Below are positions 56,022-64,000 of a stretch of DNA of 64,000 nucleotides, in pieces. The position numbers and the translations under genes were made by a program. Under the pieces are notes generated by a model. That model was given only the letters and a program-made list of their open reading frames with translations. It did not search any database and was not told the origin of the DNA. The first letter of the stretch is position 1. Each line of letters opens with the position of its first letter. Origin of the DNA: Psychrosphaera saromensis (GTDB lineage: Bacteria; Pseudomonadota; Gammaproteobacteria; Enterobacterales; Alteromonadaceae); the NCBI RefSeq assembly GCF_002954545.1, contig NZ_MSCH01000003.1, positions 2,519,991 to 2,583,990 of the forward strand, written 5' to 3'.

Positions 56022-56702
56022 ATGACATTCCCATTTGAGTATCTTATTCCGGCATTTTTAATGGGCTTTCTTGGTAGCGGTCATTGCGTTGCTATGTGCG
56101 GATCGTTATCGATGGCACTTGGGTTTTCGGTACCAAAAGAAAAGTCGTTTTTACTCTACTCCATTTTGATCAGTATCGGCCGAGTGTTTGGTTATGGCTT
56201 AATTGGCTTTATTGTTAATTTTTTTGCTCAGTCGGTTGTCAGTATTACCCAAGGTGGCGTGTTATATCTGACGCTGTTCTCTTCCATATTAATGTTTGGC
56301 ATCGGTTTACATATCGCTAATATCAATAGCTTTGTGCTTAAAACTGAATTTATTGGTAAGTGGTTCCAGCCATTTATCGACCCAATTAAATCTAAAATCT
56401 TGCCAATAGACTCAGTACTTAAATGCTTGTTATACGGTTTATTTTGGGGCTTTTTACCTTGTGGTTTAGTTTACACCGCGCTAAGCCTAGCGTTAACATC
56501 ACCAACACCATTAACTGGTTTTTCCGTTATGTTAGCGTTTGGGTTGGGTACATTGCCAACATTGGTTGGAATGACTCTAATAAATGCTAAATTAAATAGC
56601 ATTTTAAATCATAGTTATGTTAGGTTTGTGTTAGGCAGTAGCGTAATTTTAATGGCCGTGTGGCAATTTTATTTCGCCATTAACCGTATCTCTTTTTTCT
56701 AG
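56022..56702 (+). CDS. Sulfite exporter TauE/SafE-type membrane protein, cco cluster
   Basis: A 226-residue protein with six predicted membrane helices. [19 protein letters not shown] holds a Cys/His metal-like motif at the start of helix 1, and [20 protein letters not shown] is the second repeat. This family recurs in cco clusters and is presumed to help copper supply. The name comes from the fold family, not a proven sulfite role. It is 2 bases after ccoS. Confidence 0.85.
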   Translation: MTFPFEYLIPAFLMGFLGSGHCVAMCGSLSMALGFSVPKEKSFLLYSILISIGRVFGYGLIGFIVNFFAQSVVSITQGGVLYLTLFSSILMFGIGLHIANINSFVLKTEFIGKWFQPFIDPIKSKILPIDSVLKCLLYGLFWGFLPCGLVYTALSLALTSPTPLTGFSVMLAFGLGTLPTLVGMTLINAKLNSILNHSYVRFVLGSSVILMAVWQFYFAINRISFF

Positions 56703-56721
56703 TTTTATAGCGAGTCACCTT

Positions 56722-57441
56722 ATGTCGTCAAGTCAATGTAGCAACAAGAGTTTTAGTTTAAATTGCGCTAACTGTAGTTTAAATCAACTTTGTATTCCGT
56801 TTTCTTTAGATGAAACCGAGTTACGTAGGTTAGACGATGTTATTGAACGTAAAAAACCATTTCATAAAAGTGACTGCATGGTTGAAGCTGGCCAAACGTT
56901 TACCTCGTTATATGCGATACGCTCAGGTAGCTTTAAGTCTTATTTGGTTGATGACCAGGGTGTTGAACAAATAACAGGGTTCCATTTACCTGGTGACGTT
57001 ATTGGCTTTGATGGTTTAGCAAAACTAAAACACCAAACGTACTGCCAGGCATTAGAAACGTCTATGGTGTGTGAAATTCCGTATACCACTATGGATGAGC
57101 TTGTTGAGAAAATGCCCAAACTACGCAGTCAGTTCACTCGTTTAATGAGCAGTGAAATATCGTCAGATCAAAATATGTTTATGCTGCTAAATAAAAAAAC
57201 AGCTGAGCAACGTATCGCCTCCTTTTTAACAACCCTTTCCGATAGATTTGCTGAACGAGGATTATCTAAAAATTCATTTAGATTAACCATGACCCGTGGC
57301 GAAATTGGTAATTACTTAGGCTTAACCGTAGAAACCGTTAGTCGTATATTTAGTAAATTTCAAAAGTCTGGATTTATCCAAGTTGACGGTAAGTTAATAG
57401 AGATTAAAGATGTAGAAAAATTTAGACGATTAGAAGAGTAA
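56722..57441 (+). CDS. fnr: Oxygen-sensing regulator Fnr
   Basis: A 239-residue CRP-family regulator. The 4Fe-4S ligands are Cys15, Cys18 and Cys24 ([10 protein letters not shown]) plus the Cys in SMVCEIPY. The recognition helix is in [16 protein letters not shown]. It switches genes for low-oxygen growth and likely controls the upstream cbb3 genes. It sits at the end of the cco block, 20 bases after the SafE-like gene, and is followed by uspE as in E. coli. Confidence 0.95.
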   Translation: MSSSQCSNKSFSLNCANCSLNQLCIPFSLDETELRRLDDVIERKKPFHKSDCMVEAGQTFTSLYAIRSGSFKSYLVDDQGVEQITGFHLPGDVIGFDGLAKLKHQTYCQALETSMVCEIPYTTMDELVEKMPKLRSQFTRLMSSEISSDQNMFMLLNKKTAEQRIASFLTTLSDRFAERGLSKNSFRLTMTRGEIGNYLGLTVETVSRIFSKFQKSGFIQVDGKLIEIKDVEKFRRLEE

Positions 57442-57543
57442 TTAAAACTATTAATAATTAACTAAAAAGCAGTTTTACACAGCAGGATTTATTATATTAG
57501 CTACACTTATCATGTACATACAAAATAATGGAAGGTGAATGAT

Positions 57544-58473
57544 ATGAGTCACTTTAATAAAGTATTAGTCGTAATCGACCCCACTGAAGATAATCACAAA
57601 GCACTGTCTCGTGCGCTAGAAATGTCTGCCAAACACCCTTGTGATATAACCGTATTTTTAACTATTTATGATTTTTCGTATGAGATGACAACCATGTTAT
57701 CTCCTGAAGAACGTGAACTGATGCAAAATGCCGTATTAGAAGACAAAAAACAATGGCTGAATGAGTTAGTTAAACAAACTGGTAAAGATTGTAGCCGTGT
57801 TACAACGGAAGTCGTTTGGCATAATCGACCATACGAAAGCATAATCCGAGCAGTCATTGAAGGTCAGTTTGATCTTGTAATGAAAAGTACTCATAAACAC
57901 GATACGTTGAAATCTGTTATTTTCACGCCTACCGATTGGCATTTACTAAGAAAGTGCCCTAGCCCAGTTTTATTAGTTAAAGATCATGCTTGGCCTAAAA
58001 GTAGTAAAGTCTTAGCCGCCGTGAGTGCTGTAACGGATGATAGTAGTCATGAGCTACTAAATTACGAAATAATCAACTACGGCTGCTTTATGTCCAACAT
58101 ATTGCAATCTGAAATCCACCTGGTTAACGCGTATCCACCTACACCAATGAATATAGCGGTAGAAATTCCTGAGTTTGATACTGTGCAATACAATGAAAAT
58201 ATGAAACGTCATCATAAAGAATCATTAGCTAAGTTGGCGTTAGACTTTGATATTGACGATGATCAAACTCATGTAATTGAAGGTTTACCTGAAGATGTTA
58301 TTCCAGAAGCGGCACTGTTGTTAGATGCAGAGCTAGTGGTTATTGGCACCGTTGGACGTACAGGAATAAGTGCTGCACTAATTGGTAATACGGCTGAGCA
58401 CGTTATCGATAACTTAAATTGTGACTTATTAGCGTTAAAGCCACCTGACTTTGTAAGCCCAATAAAAGCATAA
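57544..58473 (+). CDS. uspE: Universal stress protein E
   Basis: A 309-residue cytosolic protein with two Usp domains in tandem (about 1-150 and 160-305). VVIDPTEDNHKALSRALEM opens the first, and LVVIGTVGRTGISAALIGNTAEHV closes the second with a G-2X-G-9X-GN ATP-type motif. The ATG at 57544 with GGAAGGTG seven bases upstream is used instead of the GTG at 57535. The fnr-uspE order matches E. coli. Confidence 0.93.
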   Translation: MSHFNKVLVVIDPTEDNHKALSRALEMSAKHPCDITVFLTIYDFSYEMTTMLSPEERELMQNAVLEDKKQWLNELVKQTGKDCSRVTTEVVWHNRPYESIIRAVIEGQFDLVMKSTHKHDTLKSVIFTPTDWHLLRKCPSPVLLVKDHAWPKSSKVLAAVSAVTDDSSHELLNYEIINYGCFMSNILQSEIHLVNAYPPTPMNIAVEIPEFDTVQYNENMKRHHKESLAKLALDFDIDDDQTHVIEGLPEDVIPEAALLLDAELVVIGTVGRTGISAALIGNTAEHVIDNLNCDLLALKPPDFVSPIKA

Positions 58474-58494
58474 TCGTCAAACTGTTAAATAAGT

Positions 58495-58551
58495 AGAAAC
58501 CGCTGTTTGTTTACGTTGAAATTAATCTAGCAATGTAAATTAGCGGTTTCT
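58495..58551 (+). terminator. Long-range inverted repeat after uspE
   Basis: A perfect 10-bp stem AGAAACCGCT/AGCGGTTTCT (58495-58504 with 58542-58551) with a 37-nt AT-rich loop that may fold further, then TTTGTG. A possible terminator. Confidence 0.5.
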
Positions 58552-58629
58552 TTGTGTCTGTAACGACATTATAATGCGCGCCTTATATCAATTAGCTAAT
58601 TGCTATTGATGTGTAATTTGAGAGGCAGT

Positions 58630-59544
58630 ATGGCAACATCTTTAGAAGCAAAACAAAAACATAACTTTAATAAACTAGAAAAACGAATTCGACGTCAAGT
58701 TGGCCAAGCTATTGGTGACTACAACATGATAGAAGATGGCGATCGTGTGATGGTTTGTTTATCTGGTGGTAAAGACAGTTACACCATGTTAGATATTTTG
58801 ATGAGCTTACAAAAAGCTGCGCCAATTAGCTTTGAATTAATTGCGGTTAATTTGGACCAAAAACAGCCTGGTTTCCCGGATCATATATTGCCTCAATACC
58901 TTGAAGAGCTCGGGGTTTCATACCAAATTGTTACCGAAGACACTTATTCGATTGTAAAAGAGAAAACCCCAGAAGGTAAAACCACTTGTTCGTTATGTTC
59001 AAGGTTACGCCGAGGTATTCTGTATCGTACCGCTAAAGAGTTGGGTGCCACTAAAATTGCCTTAGGTCACCATAGAGACGATATTATTGAAACGCTATTC
59101 TTGAACATGTTTCACGGTGGCAAACTTAAATCTATGCCGCCTAAGTTAAAAAGTGATAATAATGAACATGTGATCATTCGCCCTCTTGCTTATGCCAAAG
59201 AAAAAGAAATTGAAGAATTTTCACAACTAAAAGGCTTCCCTATTATTCCGTGCAATTTATGCGGCTCACAAGAAAACCTTGAACGCCAAAACATTAAGAA
59301 AATGTTAAACGACTGGGATCAACAATTCCCAGGTCGTATTGAAAGTATGTTTAGTGCGATAAAAAATGTGGTTCCAAGTCATTTGGCCGACACTGAGTTA
59401 TTTGACTTTAAAACGTTAAGCCAAGATGTTGAAGAAGGCGATGTGGCCTTTGACGCGCCAGAAATTGCTAAGTTTGTTGATGCCGATGTAGCCGCTGAAA
59501 CAGAAACTAATGAAACAACCGTAAATGTTATTGAGTTAGTTTAA
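58630..59544 (+). CDS. ttcA: tRNA 2-thiocytidine biosynthesis protein TtcA
   Basis: A 304-residue PP-loop ATPase that thiolates cytidine 32 of certain tRNAs. [10 protein letters not shown] is the ATP site; the Cys pairs CSLC and CNLC bind the iron-sulfur cluster and sulfur. The ATG at 58630 follows GAGAGG at a good distance; the frame from 58600 begins with TTG and lacks a site. TtcA near fnr-uspE parallels E. coli. Confidence 0.95.
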   Translation: MATSLEAKQKHNFNKLEKRIRRQVGQAIGDYNMIEDGDRVMVCLSGGKDSYTMLDILMSLQKAAPISFELIAVNLDQKQPGFPDHILPQYLEELGVSYQIVTEDTYSIVKEKTPEGKTTCSLCSRLRRGILYRTAKELGATKIALGHHRDDIIETLFLNMFHGGKLKSMPPKLKSDNNEHVIIRPLAYAKEKEIEEFSQLKGFPIIPCNLCGSQENLERQNIKKMLNDWDQQFPGRIESMFSAIKNVVPSHLADTELFDFKTLSQDVEEGDVAFDAPEIAKFVDADVAAETETNETTVNVIELV

Positions 59545-59607
59545 TCTGGCTCTAATTAACGTAAGTAAATAGTTTAAGTAAAATGCTATTAACAAAAAGC
59601 ACTCATA

Positions 59608-59640
59608 AAAAAACCTAAACATTCGTTTAGGTTTTTTATT
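59608..59640. terminator. Bidirectional terminator between ttcA and glnS
   Basis: A 13-bp stem AAACCTAAAC/GTTTAGGTTT (59608-59620 with 59625-59637), ATTC loop, and A/T tracts on both sides. Confidence 0.9.
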
Positions 59641-59695
59641 GTCTAAGCTAGTAGAGCTAAGCATTTACTGCTTGAGAATGGATATTAACGAGTGC

Positions 59696-61366
59696 TTATT
59701 TAGACTCGTTATTAGTCCATGTATCTCTAAGACCTACCGTTTTATTAAATATCAACTTACCATCTGCATTTTTATTGCCGTCAAAGCAAAAATAACCCAA
59801 ACGTTCAAACTGGAAGCCTTGTTGAGCTTTTGCATCAACCAAACTAGGTTCAATGTACCCTTTTGTGATCACTAAAGAGTCAGGATTTAATACTGTAGTG
59901 AAGTCTTCAACTGCAGCCGGATTAGCAACGGTAAACATACGATCGTAATTTCTGATCTCAGCTTCAACACCGTGTGATGCAGAAACCCAATGAATAACGC
60001 CTTTCGCTTTACGACCATCAGCCGGTAACTTACCTAAAGTAGTTTCATCATAAGTACAGTAGATAGTAGTAATATTACCTTGCTCGTCTTTGTCACAACG
60101 TTCAGCTTTAATAAAGTAAGCGTTACGTAAACGTACTTCTTTACCGATAACTAAACGTTTGTATTTTTTATTGGCTTCTTCACGGAAATCTTCACGCTCA
60201 ATATAAACGACTTTGCTAAATGGTAACTTACGCGTTCCCATGCTTTCATCACTTGGGTGATTTGGCGCGTCTAACCATTCAATATGATCATCTGGTAAGT
60301 TCTCGATAACCAATTTAATTGGATCAACAACTGCCATCGCACGTGGAGCACTTTCGTTTAAGTCTTCGCGGATACAGGCTTCTAACACGCCCATTTCAAT
60401 GGTGTTTTCCATTTTAGTAACACCAATGCGCTTACAAAACTCTTGAATAGCGCCTGGGGTGTAACCTCTGCGTCTTAAACCCGCAATAGTTGGCATTCTA
60501 GGATCATCCCAACCTTGTACGTGATTTTCAGTTACAAGAGCGTTTAACTTACGCTTGCTCATCATAGTGTATTCAAGGTTTAATCTTGAAAACTCATATT
60601 GATGTGGACGCGTTTCAATCGAGATATTATCCAATACCCAATCGTATAAACGACGGTTGTCTTGGAATTCTAATGTACATAACGAATGTGTAATACCTTC
60701 AATCGCATCAGAAATACAATGAGTGAAGTCATACATAGGGTAAATACACCATTTGTCACCAGTTTGGTGATGGTGAGCAAAACGAACACGATAAATTACT
60801 GGATCACGCATACACATGAAACTAGAAGACATATCGATTTTAGCTCTTAAGCAGCACTCGCCGTCTTTGTATTTACCATCACGCATGTCATGGAATAACT
60901 GTAAGTTTTCAGCTGGCGTTGTATCTCTATAAGGACTATTTGTTCCTGCAGATGTCAAAGTACCACGCATTTCGCGCATGGTTTCTTGATTTGAAAACTC
61001 AACATAAGCTAACCCTTTGTTGATCAGCTCTTCTGCATAAGCAAATAGTTGGTCAAAATAGTTTGATGAATAACAAACTTCACCACTCCATTTAAAACCT
61101 AACCAGCTAACGTCATTTTTAATGGCGTTAACATAATCAATGTCTTCTTTTTCTGGATTGGTATCATCAAAACGAAGATTACATAAACCATTGTAATCTC
61201 TAGCAATACCAAAATTTAATACGATTGATTTTGCATGCCCTATATGAAGATAACCATTAGGCTCAGGAGGAAAACGAGTATGAGTTGTAGGGTATTTTCC
61301 TGCCGCTAAATCGGCGTCGATGATATTTCTAATAAAATTAGATGGACGATTCTCTGCATCCGCCAT
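59696..61366 (-). CDS. glnS: Glutaminyl-tRNA synthetase
   Basis: A 556-residue class I synthetase (E. coli 554). The HIGH motif is in [14 protein letters not shown], and the KMSKS-type loop is MMSKRKLN. The N-terminal RFPPEPNG and the [10 protein letters not shown] segment are characteristic of GlnRS/GluRS; the C-terminal beta-barrel anticodon domain with FERLGYFC is GlnRS-specific. It is monocistronic, sharing a terminator with ttcA. Confidence 0.97.
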   Translation of the reverse strand: MADAENRPSNFIRNIIDADLAAGKYPTTHTRFPPEPNGYLHIGHAKSIVLNFGIARDYNGLCNLRFDDTNPEKEDIDYVNAIKNDVSWLGFKWSGEVCYSSNYFDQLFAYAEELINKGLAYVEFSNQETMREMRGTLTSAGTNSPYRDTTPAENLQLFHDMRDGKYKDGECCLRAKIDMSSSFMCMRDPVIYRVRFAHHHQTGDKWCIYPMYDFTHCISDAIEGITHSLCTLEFQDNRRLYDWVLDNISIETRPHQYEFSRLNLEYTMMSKRKLNALVTENHVQGWDDPRMPTIAGLRRRGYTPGAIQEFCKRIGVTKMENTIEMGVLEACIREDLNESAPRAMAVVDPIKLVIENLPDDHIEWLDAPNHPSDESMGTRKLPFSKVVYIEREDFREEANKKYKRLVIGKEVRLRNAYFIKAERCDKDEQGNITTIYCTYDETTLGKLPADGRKAKGVIHWVSASHGVEAEIRNYDRMFTVANPAAVEDFTTVLNPDSLVITKGYIEPSLVDAKAQQGFQFERLGYFCFDGNKNADGKLIFNKTVGLRDTWTNNESK

Positions 61367-61533
61367 TTATAAAACCTTTTAAACAATTTAATTGGCGCGA
61401 GTATATCATTTACATTTAGGATTTTTCCAAGTTTAAATAGATAAATTATTGATTTAATTAGGGCTGAACTTAATTCCAACATCTAATATTAAAACTGGGT
61501 TTGTTAGTTATGACTGCATAGTTAAGCTAAACA

Positions 61534-61550
61534 TTGGTTAAATTAACCAA
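61534..61550. promoter_or_regulatory. Perfect 17-bp dyad in the glnS/DUF2884 intergenic gap
   Basis: TTGGTTAA-A-TTAACCAA (61534-61550) is a perfect inverted repeat with 8-bp arms, followed by AATGATAATC. It lies about 170 bases from the glnS start and 208 from the DUF2884 start, as a candidate regulator site. The rest of the 390-base gap (61367-61758) shows no gene. Confidence 0.45.
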
Positions 61551-61758
61551 AATGATAATCAATTCAATAAGATGATGCGATGTTTGGTTTGTAACCCACT
61601 GTATTTAATGGGAAAAATAACTGGCATTAAATGTGTAATAAGCAATGGCAATAGCAGTAATAAGAGAAGATCAATGTAACAGTTAGCAACAAAACTGATA
61701 TCAATAGATTTATAACCATTTAACTTTTACCTAAAAAAATATTGTTGGAGAATATTTA

Positions 61759-62532
61759 ATGAATACATCAAAAAATACAACCGCCCTTTCTATCCTTCTT
61801 TCTGGCCTATTGGTATTTAATAGTTCAGCGGTCATGGCCCATGACGAAGAAAATCAGTGCAACTTATCATTAAATAACGACTTGTCAGTGACTCCAGAAC
61901 ACATTCGTATTATTGAAGATGATGAAACTTTGGTTGATATCTACCAGGACAATATTTTGTTCATTAAGGGGGAGCAAATGAATCTTAACGATGAACAACA
62001 AAAAATGATCGTTGAATATTCAACGTCTATCCGTAAAGCTCTGCCAGAAGTGACTAAAATTGCGGTAGACGCTGTAGGTTTGGCATTTGAAGGATTGAAC
62101 ATAGGTTTAGGTGAACTTGTTGATATGGATGAACACGAGGAAAAATTTAAACAACTGCAACAAAAAATCAACGATAAATATCAAGATAATGAAGGCAGTT
62201 ATTCTGTTACCAAAGGTGATTTTAATATTGAAATAGATGACGAAGAAATTGACGTTTTAGTTGAAGATCTTGTGGAAGGTATCGTTCCGAGCCTTATTGG
62301 TGGTTTAATATCAGGGATAGGTCAAGCTATCGCATCGGGTAACGACATAGATATAGAGCTTGATGATATAGGTGAAAAGGTTGAGCGCGAAATAGAAGCT
62401 AAAGCGGAATTGATTGAGATAAGAGCTGACGCCTTTTGTAACCAAATGAAAAGCCTTGATAAACTAGAGCAGAAACTTATAAACAGTAATTCTGACTTTA
62501 AAGATTTAGACTTGTTAGAGATTGAACATTAA
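61759..62532 (+). CDS. DUF2884 (YggN-like) exported protein
   Basis: A 257-residue protein with a signal peptide cleaved near VMA-HD (about 27). CNLSLNNDLSVTPEHIRI and YQDNILFIKGEQMNLNDEQQKM match DUF2884/YggN. It is strongly acidic and has a Gly/Ile-rich hydrophobic stretch (SLIGGLISGIGQAIA) near residue 185. The two Cys (about 33 and 228) could pair in the periplasm. The function is unknown. TTGGAG precedes the ATG. Confidence 0.82.
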   Translation: MNTSKNTTALSILLSGLLVFNSSAVMAHDEENQCNLSLNNDLSVTPEHIRIIEDDETLVDIYQDNILFIKGEQMNLNDEQQKMIVEYSTSIRKALPEVTKIAVDAVGLAFEGLNIGLGELVDMDEHEEKFKQLQQKINDKYQDNEGSYSVTKGDFNIEIDDEEIDVLVEDLVEGIVPSLIGGLISGIGQAIASGNDIDIELDDIGEKVEREIEAKAELIEIRADAFCNQMKSLDKLEQKLINSNSDFKDLDLLEIEH

Positions 62533-62592
62533 GCTTATTTTTAGTTACGCATGCTGTTTAATATAAATTCTCTAATATAAAGAGATACATTA

Positions 62593-62616
62593 GGGGACAT
62601 TAAAGTCCCCTTTTTT
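62593..62616. terminator. Terminator after the DUF2884 gene
   Basis: A GGGGAC/GTCCCC stem (62593-62598 with 62605-62610) with a 6-nt loop and six T. It ends at the stop of the convergent LysE-type gene. Confidence 0.85.
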
Positions 62617-63271
62617 ATAACAAAAACTCGCCAATTAAAATATTTGAAGCTAAACCTATCATTACCACTCCCATTACCCTATCGAAAATATGAGCATTAG
62701 TTTGGAAGAACTCTTGTACGCTTTTATGGGTTAAAATTAACGACAAAAAACAAAACCAGACTGCGGTAGCAACCGCCATATAAAGCCCATACAAACCTTT
62801 AATAACCAAAGGCGTATTTATATCGACAACCACAGTAAACAACGCTAAAAAGAACAAAGTCGCTTTAGGGTTAATGCCGTTAGTAAAAAAGCCCATTAAA
62901 AATGCTTTTTTAGATGAAATGGTTTTAACTTGCGCATTCTCTTTAATCTCCTGCTCAGTTACAGGCTGTGAGCGTATTGCGCCAAAACCAAGGTATAGCA
63001 AGAAACCAGATGCCACTATAATTAGTGCATTATAAAGCCAAGGCGTTGTGCTGATCACCAAACCGATACCCGCTAACGCATAAGTGACGTGTAAAAATAT
63101 CGCCATACCAACACCGAGACTGGTAATTAATGCGATTTTTTTACCGTAACTAATCGAGTATTTCATCACGATAGCAAAATCAGGACCTGGGCTTGTTACC
63201 GCAATTAAGTGTGCAAATGCAATGGTAATAAACTCAGCCGCATATTGACTGTAATCCAAAATATTCTCCAA
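62615..63271 (-). CDS. LysE/RhtB-family amino acid exporter
   Basis: A 218-residue inner-membrane protein with six predicted helices. AHLIAVTSPGPDFAIVMKYSISYG is the family N-terminus, and FTNGINPKATLFFLALF is the central motif with the conserved Asn-Pro. It probably exports an amino acid such as homoserine or threonine; the substrate is not readable. It starts 62 bases after the ydiJ-like stop. Confidence 0.9.
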   Translation of the reverse strand: MENILDYSQYAAEFITIAFAHLIAVTSPGPDFAIVMKYSISYGKKIALITSLGVGMAIFLHVTYALAGIGLVISTTPWLYNALIIVASGFLLYLGFGAIRSQPVTEQEIKENAQVKTISSKKAFLMGFFTNGINPKATLFFLALFTVVVDINTPLVIKGLYGLYMAVATAVWFCFLSLILTHKSVQEFFQTNAHIFDRVMGVVMIGLASNILIGEFLL

Positions 63272-63333
63272 CTTTGCTCAATTAGGTTTATATAAAACAG
63301 AACATTTAAATGCTTGGTTATTCAACAAGGCTT

Positions 63334-64000
63334 TTATTCAAACAGCCCTGCTACAACTTGTATTGGGTGTTTTAGTTTCTGGCTTTCATAACGTTTAACC
63401 TGACTACGACAAGAGAAACCGGTTACCAATACTGGATTTTCATCCGCTTGCTGTAACGCAGGCTTCCAGCTTAGTTGGTAAATGTCACTAGAAGCCTGTT
63501 GGTTCTTAGCTTCGTGACCAAAGGTCCCCGCCATACCACAACAACCTGTGTTAATAGGTTTAATGGTCATATTTAGCTTGCTGAAAATAGTTTGCCATTG
63601 AGTGTTTATATTGGGTAATACTGACTTTTCAGTACAGTGGGTCATTAAGTTAAACTGCAGCGTTTGATTGTCAGTAATAGTTGCTAGAGTATCTGATGAC
63701 AAAGCAAAGTCTTGTTGCCATAACCATTCACTTAACAAACTCACCTTGTAGTTCACCTTGTCAGCGCCTAAAGCTTCAATGTATTCATCTCGGTAAGCAA
63801 ATACCAAAGACGCGTCCATTCCCACCATAGGGATATTATACTTGGCTATGGTGTTGTAAAACGCGCTAGCTTTTGAAGCTGTACGTTTAAAATTAGCTAA
63901 AAAGCCTTTTACGTGTGCAGGTTTACCGTTTTCTTTAAAGGGTAAGACAAAAGGCATAAAGCCTAGCCCTTTTAATGCGGTTACCGTATCAAGCAATAAC
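63334..64000 (-). CDS. ydiJ: YdiJ-like FAD/Fe-S oxidoreductase, C-terminal part (cut by window)
   Basis: The C-terminal 222 residues of a large FAD-linked and iron-sulfur oxidoreductase; the frame is open to the right edge, so the apparent start (TTG at 63996) is not real. NTGCCGMAGTFGHE and VTGFSCRSQVKR are the CCG-domain motifs, and HCTEKS is another. YdiJ (about 1018 residues) is reported as a D-2-hydroxyglutarate dehydrogenase; the identity rests on these motifs only. Confidence 0.85.
   Translation of the reverse strand, partial: LLLDTVTALKGLGFMPFVLPFKENGKPAHVKGFLANFKRTASKASAFYNTIAKYNIPMVGMDASLVFAYRDEYIEALGADKVNYKVSLLSEWLWQQDFALSSDTLATITDNQTLQFNLMTHCTEKSVLPNINTQWQTIFSKLNMTIKPINTGCCGMAGTFGHEAKNQQASSDIYQLSWKPALQQADENPVLVTGFSCRSQVKRYESQKLKHPIQVVAGLFE

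Noticed and set aside
61548-61566. Fur box before the DUF2884 gene
   Set aside because: About 13 of 19 bases match by eye, mostly in an AT-rich core; that is too weak alone and no iron gene is nearby.
63994-63996. TTG as the start of the last gene
   Set aside because: The frame stays open to the window edge and the protein is clearly only the C-terminal part of a large enzyme.

Overview
This is a chromosomal window from an AT-rich gammaproteobacterium, most likely a marine member of the Alteromonadales (Colwellia/Thalassotalea/Psychrosphaera-like). The placement is inference. It rests on gene order that parallels Escherichia coli (nrdA-nrdB, ubiG/gyrA, serC-aroA, cmk-rpsA-ihfB, lapA-lapB-pyrF, fnr-uspE-ttcA, alaA-yfbR), on families typical of marine gammaproteobacteria (rhombosortase, DUF2987, DUF3192, DUF2884, S9 peptidases) and on the low G+C. 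I see no phage, insertion sequence, CRISPR array, rRNA or tRNA. The window is cut at both ends: the left edge is inside a leucyl aminopeptidase gene and the right edge is inside a ydiJ-like oxidoreductase gene.

Layout. 1-6.7 kb: peptide and glutathione breakdown (M17 and S9 peptidases, gamma-glutamyltransferase), a rhombosortase and a small lipoprotein. 6.9-10.2 kb: cysK divergent from gcvA, then an alpha/beta hydrolase and DUF423. 10.3-15.5 kb: an unrecognised 591-residue protein, DUF3192, ppnN and a GGDEF diguanylate cyclase. 16-19.1 kb: alaA-yfbR-dGTPase, an alanine and nucleotide-pool operon. 19.3-21.4 kb: an LRAT-like protein, a Bax-like glucosaminidase and a DUF2987 protein separated by a tandem repeat. 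21.5-27 kb: yfaE ferredoxin and a full arginine-to-spermidine set (speE-speD divergent from speB-speA). 27.2-31.9 kb: ribonucleotide reductase nrdA-nrdB behind what look like three NrdR boxes, then ubiG. 32.1-42.7 kb: gyrA, serC-aroA, cmk, rpsA, ihfB, lapA-lapB, pyrF.

42.8-49.1 kb is the least conserved part: a three-gene saccharopine-dehydrogenase-like/DUF2269/DoxX operon, a chemoreceptor and three small orphan envelope genes. 49.3-59.5 kb is a complete cbb3 cytochrome oxidase block: ccoNOQP, fixH, the copper pump ccoI, ccoS (59 codons), a SafE/CcoH-like membrane protein, then fnr, uspE and ttcA. 59.7-64 kb: glnS, DUF2884, a LysE-type exporter and the ydiJ C-terminus.

Functionally the window joins deoxynucleotide supply (NrdAB, YfaE, YfbR, dGTPase, PpnN), polyamine synthesis, oxygen-limited respiration under Fnr, and envelope maintenance (LapAB, Bax, rhombosortase). 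The best candidates for something unusual are the three-box nrd promoter, the eukaryote-type AdoMet decarboxylase in the polyamine block that separates yfaE from nrdAB, the LRAT-like protein beside Bax, the 25-bp repeat that includes a stop codon, and the GGDEF gene whose only early ATG lies in a terminator hairpin. I did not find a convincing wholly new multi-gene system.
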